DNA from: Areca catechu
Lineage: Eukaryota; Streptophyta; Magnoliopsida; Arecales; Arecaceae
Direction: 5' to 3'
NCBI GenBank assembly: GCA_021397845.1
Contig: CM038042.1
Location: 32,188,418-32,252,417 of the forward strand
DNA length: 64,000 nt
Shown: positions 11,412 to 23,387 of the stretch, one piece after another
Layout: every line of letters begins with the position of its first letter
Numbering within the stretch: the first letter of the stretch is position 1
Translations under genes and position numbers: made by a program
Notes under the pieces: model-generated
Database searches by the model: none
What the model was told of the DNA's origin: nothing
The model's input: the letters and a program-made list of their open reading frames with translations, nothing else

Positions 11412-11430
11412 AATTGGCGTGCCAGGTAGG
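11412..11430 (+). other. primer-binding region of the Tat-lineage element
   Basis: Directly after the LTR end comes AATTGGCGTGCCAGGTAGG. The TGG start complements the CCA end of a tRNA. I do not assign the tRNA species with confidence. Confidence 0.55.
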
Positions 11431-11488
11431 GGGTAGGACAACACCCCTAGTGGGAGCTAGCTTTCTGCAAGCAAAGCGCATTCCGACA

Positions 11489-13323
11489 ATGGTGGTCACT
11501 CGTGGACGCGAGGCGTCCACCAGTTGTGTAGGGGAGGTCCCATCCCCTCAGGGGGCCCACAGTTCGGAGAGGGAGCTCCCAGCTCCCCCTCCACTTCCAC
11601 CACAGCCGACCTCGGCGGACGGACCTCTCGAGGCCGTCATCCAGCAGCTGCAGATCTTGACTACGGCTGTCCGGCAGCTACAACATTAGCAGCGCTCCCT
11701 GGCCACGCAGCCTCAGCCAGAGACCCTCGCAGCTCGGGCCGCGGGGCCGCGTGAGAGCCTGCGCTCCATTCAAGGCAGGCCATCCCAACCGTGGGCAGTC
11801 TCCAACCCCCGTGGGAGCCATCAAACTCCCGTGAAAAGAAACTACTCCGGTTCGGCGGATCACGAGAGTCGATCCCCGGCCGATGAAACCGAGATGGCGC
11901 ATCGCAAGAAGCGACGCCGAGGCGTGACCCTGCACCAAGACCGATCGGCGCCCCCTTCACCAGCGACCTCGGTGGAAGATTCCATCGACGAGGCCATCAG
12001 GCGCCAGGCCGAGAGGCGCCTGGAGGAGCACGAGCGCAAGTTGGCAGAGTTCGCCCGTCGATTTGCCGACCTGCAGAACTCATCGGCGGACCCGACGGGC
12101 TACGACTCCCGTCCCCCCTTTTCTGAAGAAATCTAGGCGGAGCCGATTCCGAGCCAGTTCCGCATGCCACAAGTGGATCCCTACGATAGAACCACCGACC
12201 CTCTGGACCATCTGGAGAGCTACAAGGCTCTCATGAGGGTCCAGGGGGCCACGGATGCTCTTTTGTGCATCGCCTTCCCCGCTACCCTCCGGAAGGCCGC
12301 TCGAGTCTGGTTCACCCGCCTCGAGCCCAGATTTATTTGCTCCTTCCATCAATTGGAGGAAAGTTTGTGGCCCACTTCGACGCTTGTCGGAAGGTGCTGA
12401 GGGAGGTGGACAGCCTCTTCTCCATCCACCAGCAGGACAAGGAGCTGCTCCGGGACTATATCACCCGGTTCAAGACCGCAGCCCTGGAGATCTACAGCCT
12501 AGACGAGCCCGTCGCCATGCTGGCTTTGAAGCGCGGGCTCAAGACGTCCCACCTGACCTATTCTCTGGATAAAAAGCCCCCCATGACGTACTCCGAGCTC
12601 CTCCTCCGTGCCCACAAGTACATCCGAGTGGAGGAGGCCGACCGCACCTGCCGAGAGTTAGACGGGAAGACTTTAAAGAAGCCGGTTCCAAGGGACGTTC
12701 TAGGAGCTCGGAGGCCCGGGCCATCTGCCGACCCTCGCCCGAATCCGAGGCCAAAGGGCGAGGCCACCTCAGAGCGAAGGTTCACCCCCCTCCTAGCTCC
12801 TCGAACGAAGATCCTCATGGAAATTGAAGGCGAGAGCTACCTCCGCCGACCTCCTCCTCAGAACCCGAGAGGTGCCCGAGACAAGTCAAAGTACTGCCAG
12901 TTCCACCACGAGCACGGCCATGACACGGAGGAGTGTCGCAACCTGAAGCGGGAAATCGAGAAGCTGATCAAAAGAGGTTACCTCAGGAAGTTCGTCAGGA
13001 ACGAGGTCCCGGCGGAGAGACAACCGCTCGCGGCCTTACCCCCGGTTCCTGCAATCGACAACCGCCTGACGGAGAAGCCAGTGGGCATGATCTCACTTGG
13101 GATCGGGCGGGCGGCGAAGAGAGCCCGGGAGGTCGGGAACCCAGAGAATGTACCCCCTTCCAAGAAGGAGAATGAAAATGAGAATGTAAACAATGATGCC
13201 GTGGTGGTCGAGATGACCATCGCGAAGCATCCTGTACACCGAATTATGGTAGATAGTGGAAGCTCAGCTGACGTGCTTTTTTATGATGCTTTCTCCCGAA
13301 TGAATTTGTCCCATGATCGCTGA
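11489..13323 (+). pseudogene. gag: gag and protease of the Tat-lineage element (broken)
   Basis: The likely start is the ATG at 11489 (MVVTRGREAS), 78 bases after the LTR. One frame runs to about 12360 with stops at about 11687 and 12134; a one-base frame change near 12350 then leads into 12265-13323. The retrotransposon gag domain spans about 12160-12640 (DPLDHLESYKALM, ARVWFTRL, HFDACRKVL). A CX2C-type knuckle is replaced by YCQFHHEHGHDTEECRNLK near 12895, common in Tat Gag. The aspartic protease motif MVDSGSSADVLF is near 13247, followed by a stop at 13321. Family assignment is strong; function is lost. Confidence 0.87.
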
Positions 13324-16300
13324 GGCCGGTGCACACCCCCCTGGTAGGCTTTACTGGGGACTCGGTGGGGGTCGAAGGAGAGATCACTCTCCCGTCATCG
13401 CTGGATCCCCACCTCAGCAGACAACCGTCTTGATGATGTTTACCATCGTTAAGCTTCTTTCGCCTTACAACGCGATCCTCGGGCATCCCGGGCTCAACCA
13501 ACTGGACGCCATGATTTCCACGAAGCGGTTGCTAGTGCAATTCCCCATAGCTTCCGGATTCGGGGTGATGAGGGGGACGACCTAGCCAGTCCCGCATTGC
13601 CTCCAAATGGTCCCGGGTGCCCGGGGTGCTGAGCTCGCCCCCGACATCGATGACCTGGACCTAAGGGAGAAGGAACCCAGGGGAGGACCCGTCGAGTGCC
13701 TGTTGACTTATCCCCTCGGTTTGGACCCACTGAAGATGGTGCAGGTGGGAGCGCAGCTCCCAGAAGAGGAACGGACCCGCCTGCTGGAGTTCCTCCGCAT
13801 GAACGCGGACGTGTTCGCCTGGTCAGCGGCCGACATGCCGAGCATTCCCCCTGAGGTCATTACGCACAGGCTGAACGTGGACCCGAGCTGCCGCCCGGTC
13901 CGCCAGAAGAAGAGGAGCTTCGCTGTGGAGAGGCAGAGGGTCATCAATGAAGAGGTGGAGAAACTCCTCACCGCAGGCTTCGTGCGGGAAGTTCAGTATC
14001 CCAGCTGGCTGGCGAATGTGGTCATGGTGAGGAAGAGCAGTGGTAGGTGGAGGATCTGTGTAGACTACACTGACCTCAACCGAGCTTGCCTAAAGGACAG
14101 CTTCTCTCTTCCAAAGATTGACCAGTTGGTCGACATCACCTCGGGGCATCGCCTCCTATCCTTCATTGACGCCTTCTCCGGCTACAACCAGATCCGAATG
14201 AACCCGGAGGATGAAGAGCACACTGCCTTCATCATCGACCATGAAACTTTCTGTTACAGGGTGATGCCGTTTGGCCTCAAGAATGCTGGGGCCACGTACC
14301 AGCGTCTGGTCAACAGAGTCTTTAAAGACCAGATCGGCCGCAACATGCAGGTGTACGTGGACGATATGCTGGTGATGAGCAAGCCCCACTCGGATCACGT
14401 GGCCGACCTGGCGAAGACTTTCGGCAACCTCCGACTTCATCAGATGAAGCTGAACCCGGCAAAGTGCACTTTCGGCATCTCCGCCGGGAAGTTCCTAGGG
14501 TTCATGGTAACCCAGAGAGGGATTGAAGCCAACCCAGAGAAGGTCCAGGCCATCCTGGACATGGAGCAGCCCGCCTCCAAGAAGCAAGTACAGCAACTCA
14601 CCGACCGGATAGCCGCCCTGAGTCGATTCATCTACAGGTCGGCCGACCGCTGCCGACCCTTCTTCAAAGTGCTAAGGAAGATGAACGACTTCGCATGGAC
14701 CGAGGAGTGCCAGGAGGCCTTTGAAGAGCTGAAGAAGATGCTCGCATCACCCCCATTGCTTTCCAGGCCCGAGGAAGGAGAGGAGCTCATCCTCTACCTG
14801 GCAGTCACCCCGGAGGCCGTCAGCTCGGTCCTAGTTCGGACCGACGACCAGGGAGTCCAGCGGCCGGTGTACTACACCAGCAAGCTTCTCCGTGATGCGG
14901 AGCTCAGGTATTCCCGGCCCGAAAAGCTCGTTTTTGTGTTAATAGTATCTGCTCAGCGTCTCAGGCCCTATTTCCAAGCGTATCCCATTGCCGTCCTAAC
15001 GGATCAGCCGCTGAAAGCGGTACTTAGCCGACTCGACACATCGGGGCAATTGGCAAAGTGGGCGCTCAAGCTCAGCGAGTTCGACATCGCTTACAGGCCG
15101 AGGTCGGCCATGAAAGCGCAAGTGCTGGCCGACTTTTTGGTCGAGTGCGCGGGCCTAGGCAAGGAGTCCGAGGAGGACTCCTCACACCAGCAGCCGAAAC
15201 CGGGCCCCGAGGAGCCCGGAGAGGATGCGTGGATCCTTCATGTAGATGGAGCCTCGAACTCCGCGGGAGCGGAGCCGGACTCATTCTCGCCAACGGCGGT
15301 AGGGTCGTCGCCAAATGCACGCTTCGTTTCCAGTTCGCCGCAACCAACAATCAGGCGGAATACGAGGCACTCCTCGCCGGGCGGAGGGTCTCCCGCGAGC
15401 TGGGCGTGGCCAACCTCAAAGCCTTCACTGACTCCCAGCTAGTGGCGGGACAGGTCTCCGGAGAATACGCCGCACACGACCCACAAATGGCGAAGTATTT
15501 GGAGCTTGCCAAAACGGGCATGGCCGAGTTTCGGCGCTTCAACATCTTTCACATCCCCTGCAGGGTAAATGCCCGTGCGGACACTCTTTCCCGGCTGGCG
15601 ACCCTGCCGGACTCGATGCTGGGCCGTGCTCATGTGGAGCGCCTCAAGGCCCCAAGCTACGAGATCCCAGTGGAGGTCCATCAGGTCAGCCGTGAGCCCA
15701 GCTGGATGGACAAGTACGCCGAGTACATAACCGGTGGCACCCTGCCAGAGGACCGTGCAGCGGCCCGCCTTATCAAAAAGAAAGCCGCGCGATTCGTCCT
15801 AATGGATGGGCAACTATATCAAAGGTCCTACTCCTACCCCCTCCTTAAGTGCCTGGGACCCGCGGAGGCCACACTCGTGCTCCAGGAGATTCATGAGGGC
15901 ATCTGTGGGAACCACGTGGGGGGCAGAACGCTAGCCTACAAGGCTCTCCGTCAAGGCTATTTTTGGGAGACGATGAAGGAGGACGCCGTCGATTTCGTGA
16001 AGAGGTGTGATCGGTGTCAGCGGCACACCGTGGTGCAACGGCAGCCCTCCACCCCAATCTCCCAGCTCTCGGCTCCATGGCCATTCGCCCAATGGGGAAT
16101 GGACCTCCTAGGACCATTACCACCAGCGTCCGGACAACAGAAGTTCCTGATTGTGGCCATCTCGACTACTTCACGAAGTGGGTTGAGGCCGAACCCTTGG
16201 CACGGATCACCGAAGCAAACGTCGCCAAGTTCTTCTGGAAGTCGATCATCTTCCGTTTTGGCCTCCCCCACACCATGATCACTGATAACGGGCATCAGTT

Positions 16301-16937
16301 TGACTGCCGGGAGTTTGAAGAATTCTGCAGCGACCTCGGCATCCACCATCGCTTCACCTCCATGGCACACCCTCGGACCAATGGAGAAGCCGAGGTCACG
16401 AACAGGACTATTTTGCAGGGCCTCCGCACGAGGCTGGACCAGGCCAAGGGCAGGTGGGCGGAGGAGCTCCCTAGTGTCCTCTGGGCGTACCACACCACCC
16501 CGAGGATGGTGACCGACGAGACCCCATTCAACCTCATCTTCGGAGCCGAGGCGTTTATCCCGATTGAGCTCAGTCTACCCACACTACGTGTGGAACAATA
16601 CGACGAGGCGGAGAACCCCACCAGAATGATGCTCAACCTGGACCTTCTTGAAGAGACGAGGGACAAGGCCCGAGTCTGGATGGCGGCGTACAGGCAGCGA
16701 GTGGCCAGGTATTACAACTCCCGGGTGTGGCCGAAGTCCTTTCGCCCCAAAGATCTGGTGCTCCGGCGTGCTGAAGCTTCTCAGCCACGAGAGTGCGGGA
16801 AGCTCTCCCCGAACTGGGAAGGCCCGTACAGGGTAGCGGAAGCCCTCCCTCACGGGGCCTACTACTTGGAGGAATTGGGAGGGTCCAGGTTCCCTCGGAC
16901 GTGGAACGCCTCGAACCTAAGGGTGTATTATCAATAA
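13324..16937 (+). pseudogene. pol: pol of the Tat-lineage element: RT, two RNase H domains, integrase (broken)
   Basis: The first 280 bases (protease tail) are broken. RT opens by 13607 and keeps SGRWRICVDYTDLN, FIDAFSGYNQI and the catalytic YVDDM near 14354. The gypsy RNase H follows (about 14700-15140). A second RNase H (WILHVDGASN near 15229, NNQAEYEALLAG, DSQLV) is the archaeal-type copy of Tat elements. It is split by an apparent one-base loss near 15262. Integrase has the HHCC finger (about 15890-16020, ending CDRCQRH), WGMDLLGP, TDNGHQFD and NGEAEVTNR. A two-base gain near 16160 splits it. The chain ends at 16937 (NLRVYYQ). All catalytic motifs survive but two or more frameshifts prevent a full polyprotein. 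Confidence 0.9.
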
Positions 16938-17045
16938 TGTAAGGTTCCCCCAACTCCTGCAATAAAGTTTCTTTGCTTCAAATGCTTTTTCTCACCTCGT
17001 AGGGAAACGGGCGCATGTCTCCGAGTTCGGCAAACACGACTGTGG

Positions 17046-17845
17046 CCGAACCCTGAGAACGTAAGAAGTCCCGGACTTCGGTCTGGAAGGCGGGGTAGAG
17101 CCCAGCTCATCCATGCGATCACGGAGAACAGCTCGGCAAGCCGTCAAGGCTTGAACAAAGCCTGCAGCCCCGGGGTTCAGTCCGGAAGTCCCGGACTTCG
17201 GTCTGGAAGGCGGGGCAGAGACCAGCTCGCCCACGCAATCACGGAGAACAGCTCGGCAAGCCGCGCAAGGCTTGAACAAAGTCTGCGGCCCCGGGGTTCA
17301 ATCCGGAAGTCCCGGACTTCGGTTTGGAAGGCAGGGCAGATCCCAGCTCACACACGTGATCACGGAGAACAGCTCGGCAAGCCACGCAAGGCTTGAACAA
17401 AGCCTGCGACCCCGGGGTTCAGTCCGGTAGTACTGGACTTCGGTCTGGAAGGCGGGGCAGAGCCCAGCTCGCCCACGCGATCACGGAGAACAGCTCGGCA
17501 AGCCGTGCAAGGCTTGAACAAAGCCTGTGGCCCCGGGGTTCAGTCCGGAAGTCCCGGACTTCGGTCTGGAAGGCGATGCAGAGCCCATTTCGCCCACGCG
17601 ATCATGGAGAACAGCTCGGCAATCCGTGCAAGGCTTGAACAAACCTGCGGCCCCGGGGTTCAGTCCGGAAGTCCCGAACTTCGGTCTGGAAGGCGGGGTA
17701 GAGCCCAGCTTGCCCACGCGATCATGGAGAACAGCTCGGCAAGCCGCACGAGGCTTGAACAAAGCCTGCGGCCCCGGGGTTCAGTCCGTAAGTCCCGGAC
17801 TTCAGTCTGGAAGGCGGGCAGAACCCAGTTCGCCCACGCGATCAT
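17046..17845 (+). repeat. tandem array, period 120-121 bp, about 6.6 copies
   Basis: The phrase GTCCCGGACTTCGGTCTGG recurs near 17068, 17188, 17309, 17429, 17549, 17669 and 17789, each about 120 bp apart. Units also share AACAGCTCGGCAAGCC and CCCCGGGGTTCAGTCCGG. The array lies just after integrase, in the 3' non-coding region where Tat/Ogre elements often hold tandem repeats. Such arrays can seed satellite DNA. Open frames across it are repeat artefacts. Confidence 0.92.
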
Positions 17846-18168
17846 GAAGGCAAGCCCTAAGAAGGGCCCGTGCAAGGCCCACTCTACTGCCGCCCAGTCC
17901 GGCTCGCTCCAAACTTTGATATGAACGTTGGATGGGACCAGGTCCACCCGCGGACTCAGCCCGGAGCAGGTCCACCCTCGTCTCGGCACTCCACACCAAC
18001 AACTCAAAAAAAAAAAAAAAAGAAGAAAAGGAGAAAGAGGAAGGCGAGGTCGAGACTTAGCAAAATTAAATCTTCATTGATTCGAAAGCAAGGATTACAA
18101 CAAGGGAGTCTCGACAGGCCGGGAGTCCCCAAAAAACAAAAGGGAAAAGAAAGGGATACATCTGCAGC
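17846..18168. other. non-coding spacer with A-rich tract
   Basis: This stretch joins the tandem array to the end of the antisense gene. It holds an A-tract (18006-18020) followed by AG-rich sequence and no convincing gene. For the antisense gene it would be the 3' untranslated region. Confidence 0.5.
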
Positions 18169-20397
18169 TTAGTTCGGTGTGGTGGCAGGGTCCTCGGTCT
18201 GGGTCGCGCGCTCCCCGTCCTCACCGTCGGTGGCTGCTGGCTCGGAGGACCGCTCTGGAGCTACGACCGTGTCACCCGCTGGGGCCACAGCTGTGTCGCC
18301 CGCCGCACCGGAAGCCCTGCTGGCGGGTCCTTGCCTTCTGCCCCCGAGCGCCACCCCACTGAGGTCGAGCTCGGGGTAGAAGGACCCCACCTTCTCCCGG
18401 CACACTTGGAACCCCTTCAGGAAGGAGTCCACAGCAGCCTCCCGGACCTCCGAGACGTACTCATCGGAGGCCTGGAACCTCGGGATGGCTTCTTGTGCCT
18501 CCCGCTTCGTGGCCTCCAGGAGCCCGTTGATGTAGGTGCTCCGCTCCTTGGCCGCACTCGCCTCCCGTCGGGCCTCCTCCAGCTGACATTCCAACCACTA
18601 AGAATGGGCTTGGAGAGGAGCCCTCTCCGCCGCATCCTCCTCCGTGCGCCGCTGGTGGGAGATCCTTTCCTTGGACAGAGAGGACTCCAGGTCCTTGATG
18701 CGCTCCTCGGCGCGTGCCAGGTCCGCCTGAAGGGCCTGGTTGCTCCCCCACAGCTCGACCCCCTTCTTCATGAGGTCTTTCACATCGGCCGTGAGCTTGC
18801 CAAGCTTCTCCTCCTTCTCGGCATCCTTCTTTGCGTACCCTGCGAGGAAGTTCCTCGGTAGGAGCACGTCGGTCCCGATCTGCACAGCAAGGAGAACGGG
18901 TTAGTAGAAAAGCCAACCGAAGTAGCAAAGAAAAGGGCTCTGAGTTCGGACTTACCGTGAAAAGCTGCGGGACGATCCCGAGCAAAGCATCGGCATAGTC
19001 CCGGCCGCCTCGAGATCGGCGATCCCGGGAGGAGGCGAACTCCATCACTTTCTCCGCGAGCCCCTTGTCGCGGATCACAGAGCACCGGTTGGTGATCACC
19101 GGCGGTGGAGCTGTCAGGTCGGCTGTAGGGGCGACCAACCCCCGGGAGGAACTGCCATCGCCGGAACTGCTAGAGTCACGGGTGGCGCCGTCGGCGCTGC
19201 GGTGATGATGGGGCCGGCGCGGGGTGGAACTGCTGCCGGTGGACCTCGTCGGCAGCACTGCCAGGTCGGACGGCTGGAGCATCAGTGGCCCAGGCCCGAG
19301 GTGGCCTGGGCGGGGGAGCAGCGACTACCGGACTAGGCACGGGCACCGGCGCGACCTCCTGGCTCACCTCGGTGCGAGCCCTCTTCACCGCAGGCTCGTC
19401 CACCTCGGCGACGTCCCTCTGGGCTGCGCCCTCTAGTAGGTTCTCCAGTGAAAACTTCATACCTGCAATAGAAAAAGAGTTGGTCAGCTCGACTAAAAGA
19501 AAAAGAACGGAAAGGCGGAATAAGAGAAGAGCTGAGCCTCACCCGGCTCACAGATAGGGCTGATCCCCGCCTCGAACAAGTTCTGCTCCGAGAGCAGAAC
19601 CTCGAGTGCTGGGATCACGTCGCTCAGAAGCTGGGAGTAGGCCTCTTGGTCCGCGGTTCGACTTGGGAGTTCCGGTTCGGGGACTGATCCGGCTCGCTCC
19701 AGGCCCAGTCGACGTCCTCCACCGAGGCAAAAAAGAACCGGTGCTTCCAACCCTTGATGGAAGAGGGGAGGTCGAACCGGAGGCACCTGGGCCAGGGCGA
19801 GATGTACCACCAGCCGTCATCGGTGGAGTACCGCTTCAGGGTAAACAGAGCCCTGAAGAGGGAGAAACGGGCAACAAACCCGTGGAAGTGACAGAAGACG
19901 ATGAAAGAAAAGATGACCCGGATGGAATTGGGAGCCAACTGGGCCGGGACTAGACGGAAATGGCTGAGGAAGGAAAGGAAGAAGGGGTGCAGAGGGAACC
20001 GAAGACCCCCGAGAAGGAAGTCCTTGTAGAAAGCTATGCGGCCGGGGCCACTCATGGTGACGCGATCCCCGGGCAGCAGAACAGAGAGACGGATTGACCC
20101 CGGGATGCCGTAGACCTCCCGGAGTAAGGAAAGGTCACCTTCGGTCATCGTGGAAATGTGACCGGAGGGACCGACAGAAGGAAGGGTCAGAGGAGGAAGA
20201 GAAGAGATAGGAAGTGCGGACACGACGGGAGGAGACCTGACACCCCTGGGGATGCCTATGGTGATACCCCCAGGCTGAAGTCGCCTGCGGGTCTCCTCCG
20301 GGATTACTTCCTCTTCCGAGGAGGAAGACGATGGAGTCCTCGGCCGGGACGGACCGGCCTCGTCCAGGTTAGAAGAAACATGGCGACGGCGCGCCAT
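18169..20397 (-). pseudogene. antisense accessory gene of the Tat-lineage element, three exons
   Basis: An antisense gene between integrase and the 3' LTR is known in Tat elements; its protein resembles the putative gypsy-type transposon family (Transposase_28-like). Exon 1 (20397-19543) begins MARRRHVSSN, has a Ser/Glu-rich segment, then the core (LLREVYGIPG, FPLHPFFLSFLSHF, RVIFSFIVFCHFHG). Donor GTGAGG is at 19542 and acceptor TTGCAG at 19463; exon 2 is 19462-18956 (MKFSLENLLEGAAQRD, Pro-rich, then VMEFASSRDRR). Donor GTAAGT is at 18955 and acceptor TGTGCAG at 18880; exon 3 (18879-18169) is a coiled coil (KKDAEKEEKLGKLTADVKDL) with an acidic tail. Frame changes near 19690 and in exon 2, and a stop near 18599, suggest it is decayed. 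Splice sites are by inspection. Confidence 0.7.
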
Positions 20398-20869
20398 GGC
20401 AAAGAAAGTAGAGAGAGACTAGAGGAAAGGGGAGGAACGAAGAAGAGAACGGAGGTGCTCACCGAAATGCACTGTGCGACGCGGGGGAGTGGGAGATAGC
20501 CTGCAGCAAACCGCCGACGGGGCGAGGGAAAGGGCCTCGTTCTGGAAAGTCCCTTCCTTTTCAAACTCAATCGACAGCAGCCGTACCCGTCATTCCGCTC
20601 CGGGCCATCGGGTGATTGCCGCGTGGACGCACGCCCGACACCGATGCTTCGTCTGCAGGAAAATGGCCTCTGTCTCGAAGCGACGCATTAATTACGGGCG
20701 AGTAAGCGACGCGTGGTGGCCTCCTATAGGGCTTCGAGCGTACCGAGAAATGGCGACGAGGATCGTGGCAATTATGATGCAAGATCTTCGCCCCCCCACG
20801 TCATCTCCACATTTAATCCCCATGTCCCGTTCCACGACGCCCCAACGGAACGGTGGGTTGGGGGGCAAC
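20398..20869. other. 3' non-coding region and polypurine tract of the Tat-lineage element
   Basis: No gene is visible. The promoter of the antisense gene should lie here. The last bases, GGTGGGTTGGGGGGCAAC (20852-20869), form the polypurine tract that primes plus-strand DNA, directly before TGTTACGG of the 3' LTR. Confidence 0.75.
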
Positions 20870-21227
20870 TGTTACGGCCGTAATGATGACGTGGCATGTC
20901 TCAGATTCCGTTGGGCATGATTCGAGCCACGTGGAGTTTTTTTTTCGGCTGAGTCAGATGCAGCCCATCCCGGCCGAGGTCGAGCTCGGCCGAAGCCAAT
21001 CATCCTTCTACCGCCCCGCCAGGTGTCCACCTAGGAGGGTCCACCTCGGCCGAGTTCGGCGGCTCCCCCGCTCCCTCGCCAGGTGGCACCCTGAGACGGT
21101 CCCACCTCGGTCGAGGTCGAGCCGGGCCCCTTCGCTCCTTCGCCAGGTGGCGCCCGGAGACGGGACCACCTCGACCGAAGCCGAGCGTCCTTCTGCCGCT
21201 CCACCAGGTGTCCACCCAAGAGGGGTC
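20870..21227 (+). repeat. 3' LTR of the Tat-lineage element, first part
   Basis: It begins TGTTACGGCCGTAATG and matches the 5' LTR through about one and a half subrepeats. The Athila element then interrupts it at 21228. The LTR resumes at 32449. Confidence 0.9.
21223..21227. repeat. target-site duplication of the Athila element (left copy)
   Basis: GGGTC here is repeated exactly at 32444-32448. The perfect 5-bp match supports a recent, complete insertion. Confidence 0.92.
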
Positions 21228-23063
21228 TGATGCGTGTCGTAATGCACCGATTTAGAACCTTAATTCCACTACTCTAAAGGGTAGAATAGCGGGAGTAAGG
21301 GTCGATCCCACAGAGACTTTGGGGTTATCTTGAAAATAAGGTATTTCCTTTTGACTTAAAATAAACTAAAATAAACTAAACTAATGCAAGAATCAAATGC
21401 AAATAATAAATTTGTGAAAATAATTTAGATATGACCTATCTCAAGAGTACGGAACGTACCCGTGGATCACGGCCCGTCCCTTAGGTATAGGTCAGTCAAA
21501 ACTAATTCACTACGACTTACCTTAAACGCTAATCCAACATGACTCCAGCATGACTAAAATAAAAACAAGCAAACATGGATTAATATAAAGCAAATAAATT
21601 TTATTGCATAAAAATTGGAGTACAGAAAAAAAAAAAAAAAAAAAAGTAAGGGAACAAGGGTCCCTTTCTTCCTTTTTATCCGACTCTGACTCTCTGTCAC
21701 AGCAACAGGTGGAACTACGGACAGCAAGTGGAACCTCCCAAAAATTTCCCCTCTCGCAGAAGAGAATCACCGAGGTATTTATAGCTGAAAAATACCGTGT
21801 CGGGTCCGTGTGGAAAGCGCGGTGATTTCTTCATCTCAATCCGATCTCCTTATCTGATTTTTTTACGATCATCCCCATCTCAAAAATTAAATTCAAAAAT
21901 TCTATCGCACAATCCCGCGTCCATTCAGCGTCGTCCGACATCTCTTCTCATTCCGATGCTTCCTTGTTTTCGGACATCTCGGTCTGAACGACAGGGACGG
22001 TGTCGGCGGACGGCACTGTGACGTGCAATGTGTGGCTGTGGAAGGGGAAGGGGCGGAGCTGCAGGTTGGGCGGAGAATGGAGGCAGCTTCGGCACGGACG
22101 TGGCGCAGGACGGCGAACATGGCTCGCATGCTGGGCAACAGGAACGTGGACGCGGCATCGCGAACGGCTGGGCACGGCAGCGGGCGGAGAATGGCTTCGG
22201 CTGGGCACGAAGGGGCGGAGGCGTTCCGTGGGCGGCTGGACGGCGGCGCGGCCGGCTGGGAGGAGACGGCTGCAGTCAGCGTGGATGGCTGGCCGACAGC
22301 GTGGCGGGCGGCATCGCGGACGGCTGGGCGGCTGGACGGCGGCGCGGACTTGGGCGGCGGGGCTTCGGCGTGGCCTTGGGCAACTGGACGGCGGCGCGGC
22401 CGGCCTTGGACGTGGCGCAGGGACTTCGGCGTGGCCGTGGGCAGCTGGACGGTGGCGCGCGGCGGACTTGGACGGCAGCGGGCGGCTTCTGCTGGGCGTG
22501 GACGGAGGGCGGAGGGCGGAGGGCGAACGGCTCGGCGGCGACGGCTTCGGCTGGGCACGGACGTGGCACGCGGCGGACTTGGACGGCAGCACGGACGGTG
22601 CAGCTCGCATGGGCGACGGCAGCAAGTTTCGGCCATTTTTCCGGCCAAACGGGAGCTCTTCGGCCGGCAGGAAGGTTGCCGGCGGCTTCGGCGGCGCCGG
22701 GGGAAGCTCTCCGGCAAGTTTCGGCGCGATCGGAGCACGGTGGTCCACGGCTCCGCCCGTGGACCGGCAGCAATGGCTGCCGTGGACCAACGGACGTGCA
22801 GTGGACCGGCTCAATGGTCCACCATGAGCCAGTAAGTTTTTTAAGGCAATGCTCCAAAAACCGTGCAGCTCTGAAATCCGTGCTAAAACCTTCTAAAATC
22901 TATTTCGGGCCCGTTTGAAGTCCGAATTACATTCCGTTTACGTCGTTGGACTCCTAAAATCAAGATCTACACGTTTATGGAGTCAATTCCTGCAAAGTAT
23001 CAAAAAAGTATCAATTTTAATCAAATAAAGTTGGGTTAATTTTTATTATTCTAATGTCTAACA
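21228..23063 (-). repeat. 3' LTR of the Athila element
   Basis: On the minus strand it runs TGTTAGACATTAG... to ...ACACGCATCA. It contains an A-tract (21625-21645) and a very GC- and CpG-rich core (about 22000-22810) that has almost no stop codons in any frame; the long open frames there are shadows. The other copy is 30615-32443. Confidence 0.93.
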
Positions 23064-23079
23064 CACCCCCCAACTTAAA
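23064..23079 (-). other. polypurine tract of the Athila element
   Basis: The minus strand reads TTTAAGTTGGGGGGTG immediately before the LTR start TGTTAGAC. It is the plus-strand DNA primer site and confirms the minus orientation. Confidence 0.85.
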
Positions 23080-23350
23080 CTTTGCTCGTCCTCGAGTAAA
23101 GGAAATGGATGAGTCTTGTGTACTAAGATGGTCCATGAAATGAAAATTATCGTACTAACCCTAAAATCAAAGGATACATGGTTAGACTATTAAAAAGGTA
23201 CTTCATTGGATTACCAATTCCACCCATTTAGTAGTAGAATAAAGTCCATAGAAGTTTTAAGAGTTTTTTTCGTTCCCAACTTTCTATCTCACTATCTAAA
23301 TCTTCCAACTTAGTTTGGTTTTGATGCAGTATTTATTTAGTCCCCACTTT

Positions 23351-23387
<37 letters not shown>

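Noticed and set aside
17046..17845. Possible CRISPR-like array
   Set aside because: Units are about 120 bp with no unique spacers, in a plant retrotransposon.
17151..17924. Repeated short proteins that look like a tandem-repeat protein
   Set aside because: The 120-bp period keeps frames open; it is the non-coding tandem array of the Tat element.
21902..22918. Open frames of 270-300 codons on both strands, repeated at 31286-32298
   Set aside because: They fall in the GC-rich core of the Athila LTR, are open in nearly every frame, and are Arg/Ala/Pro-rich with no domain.
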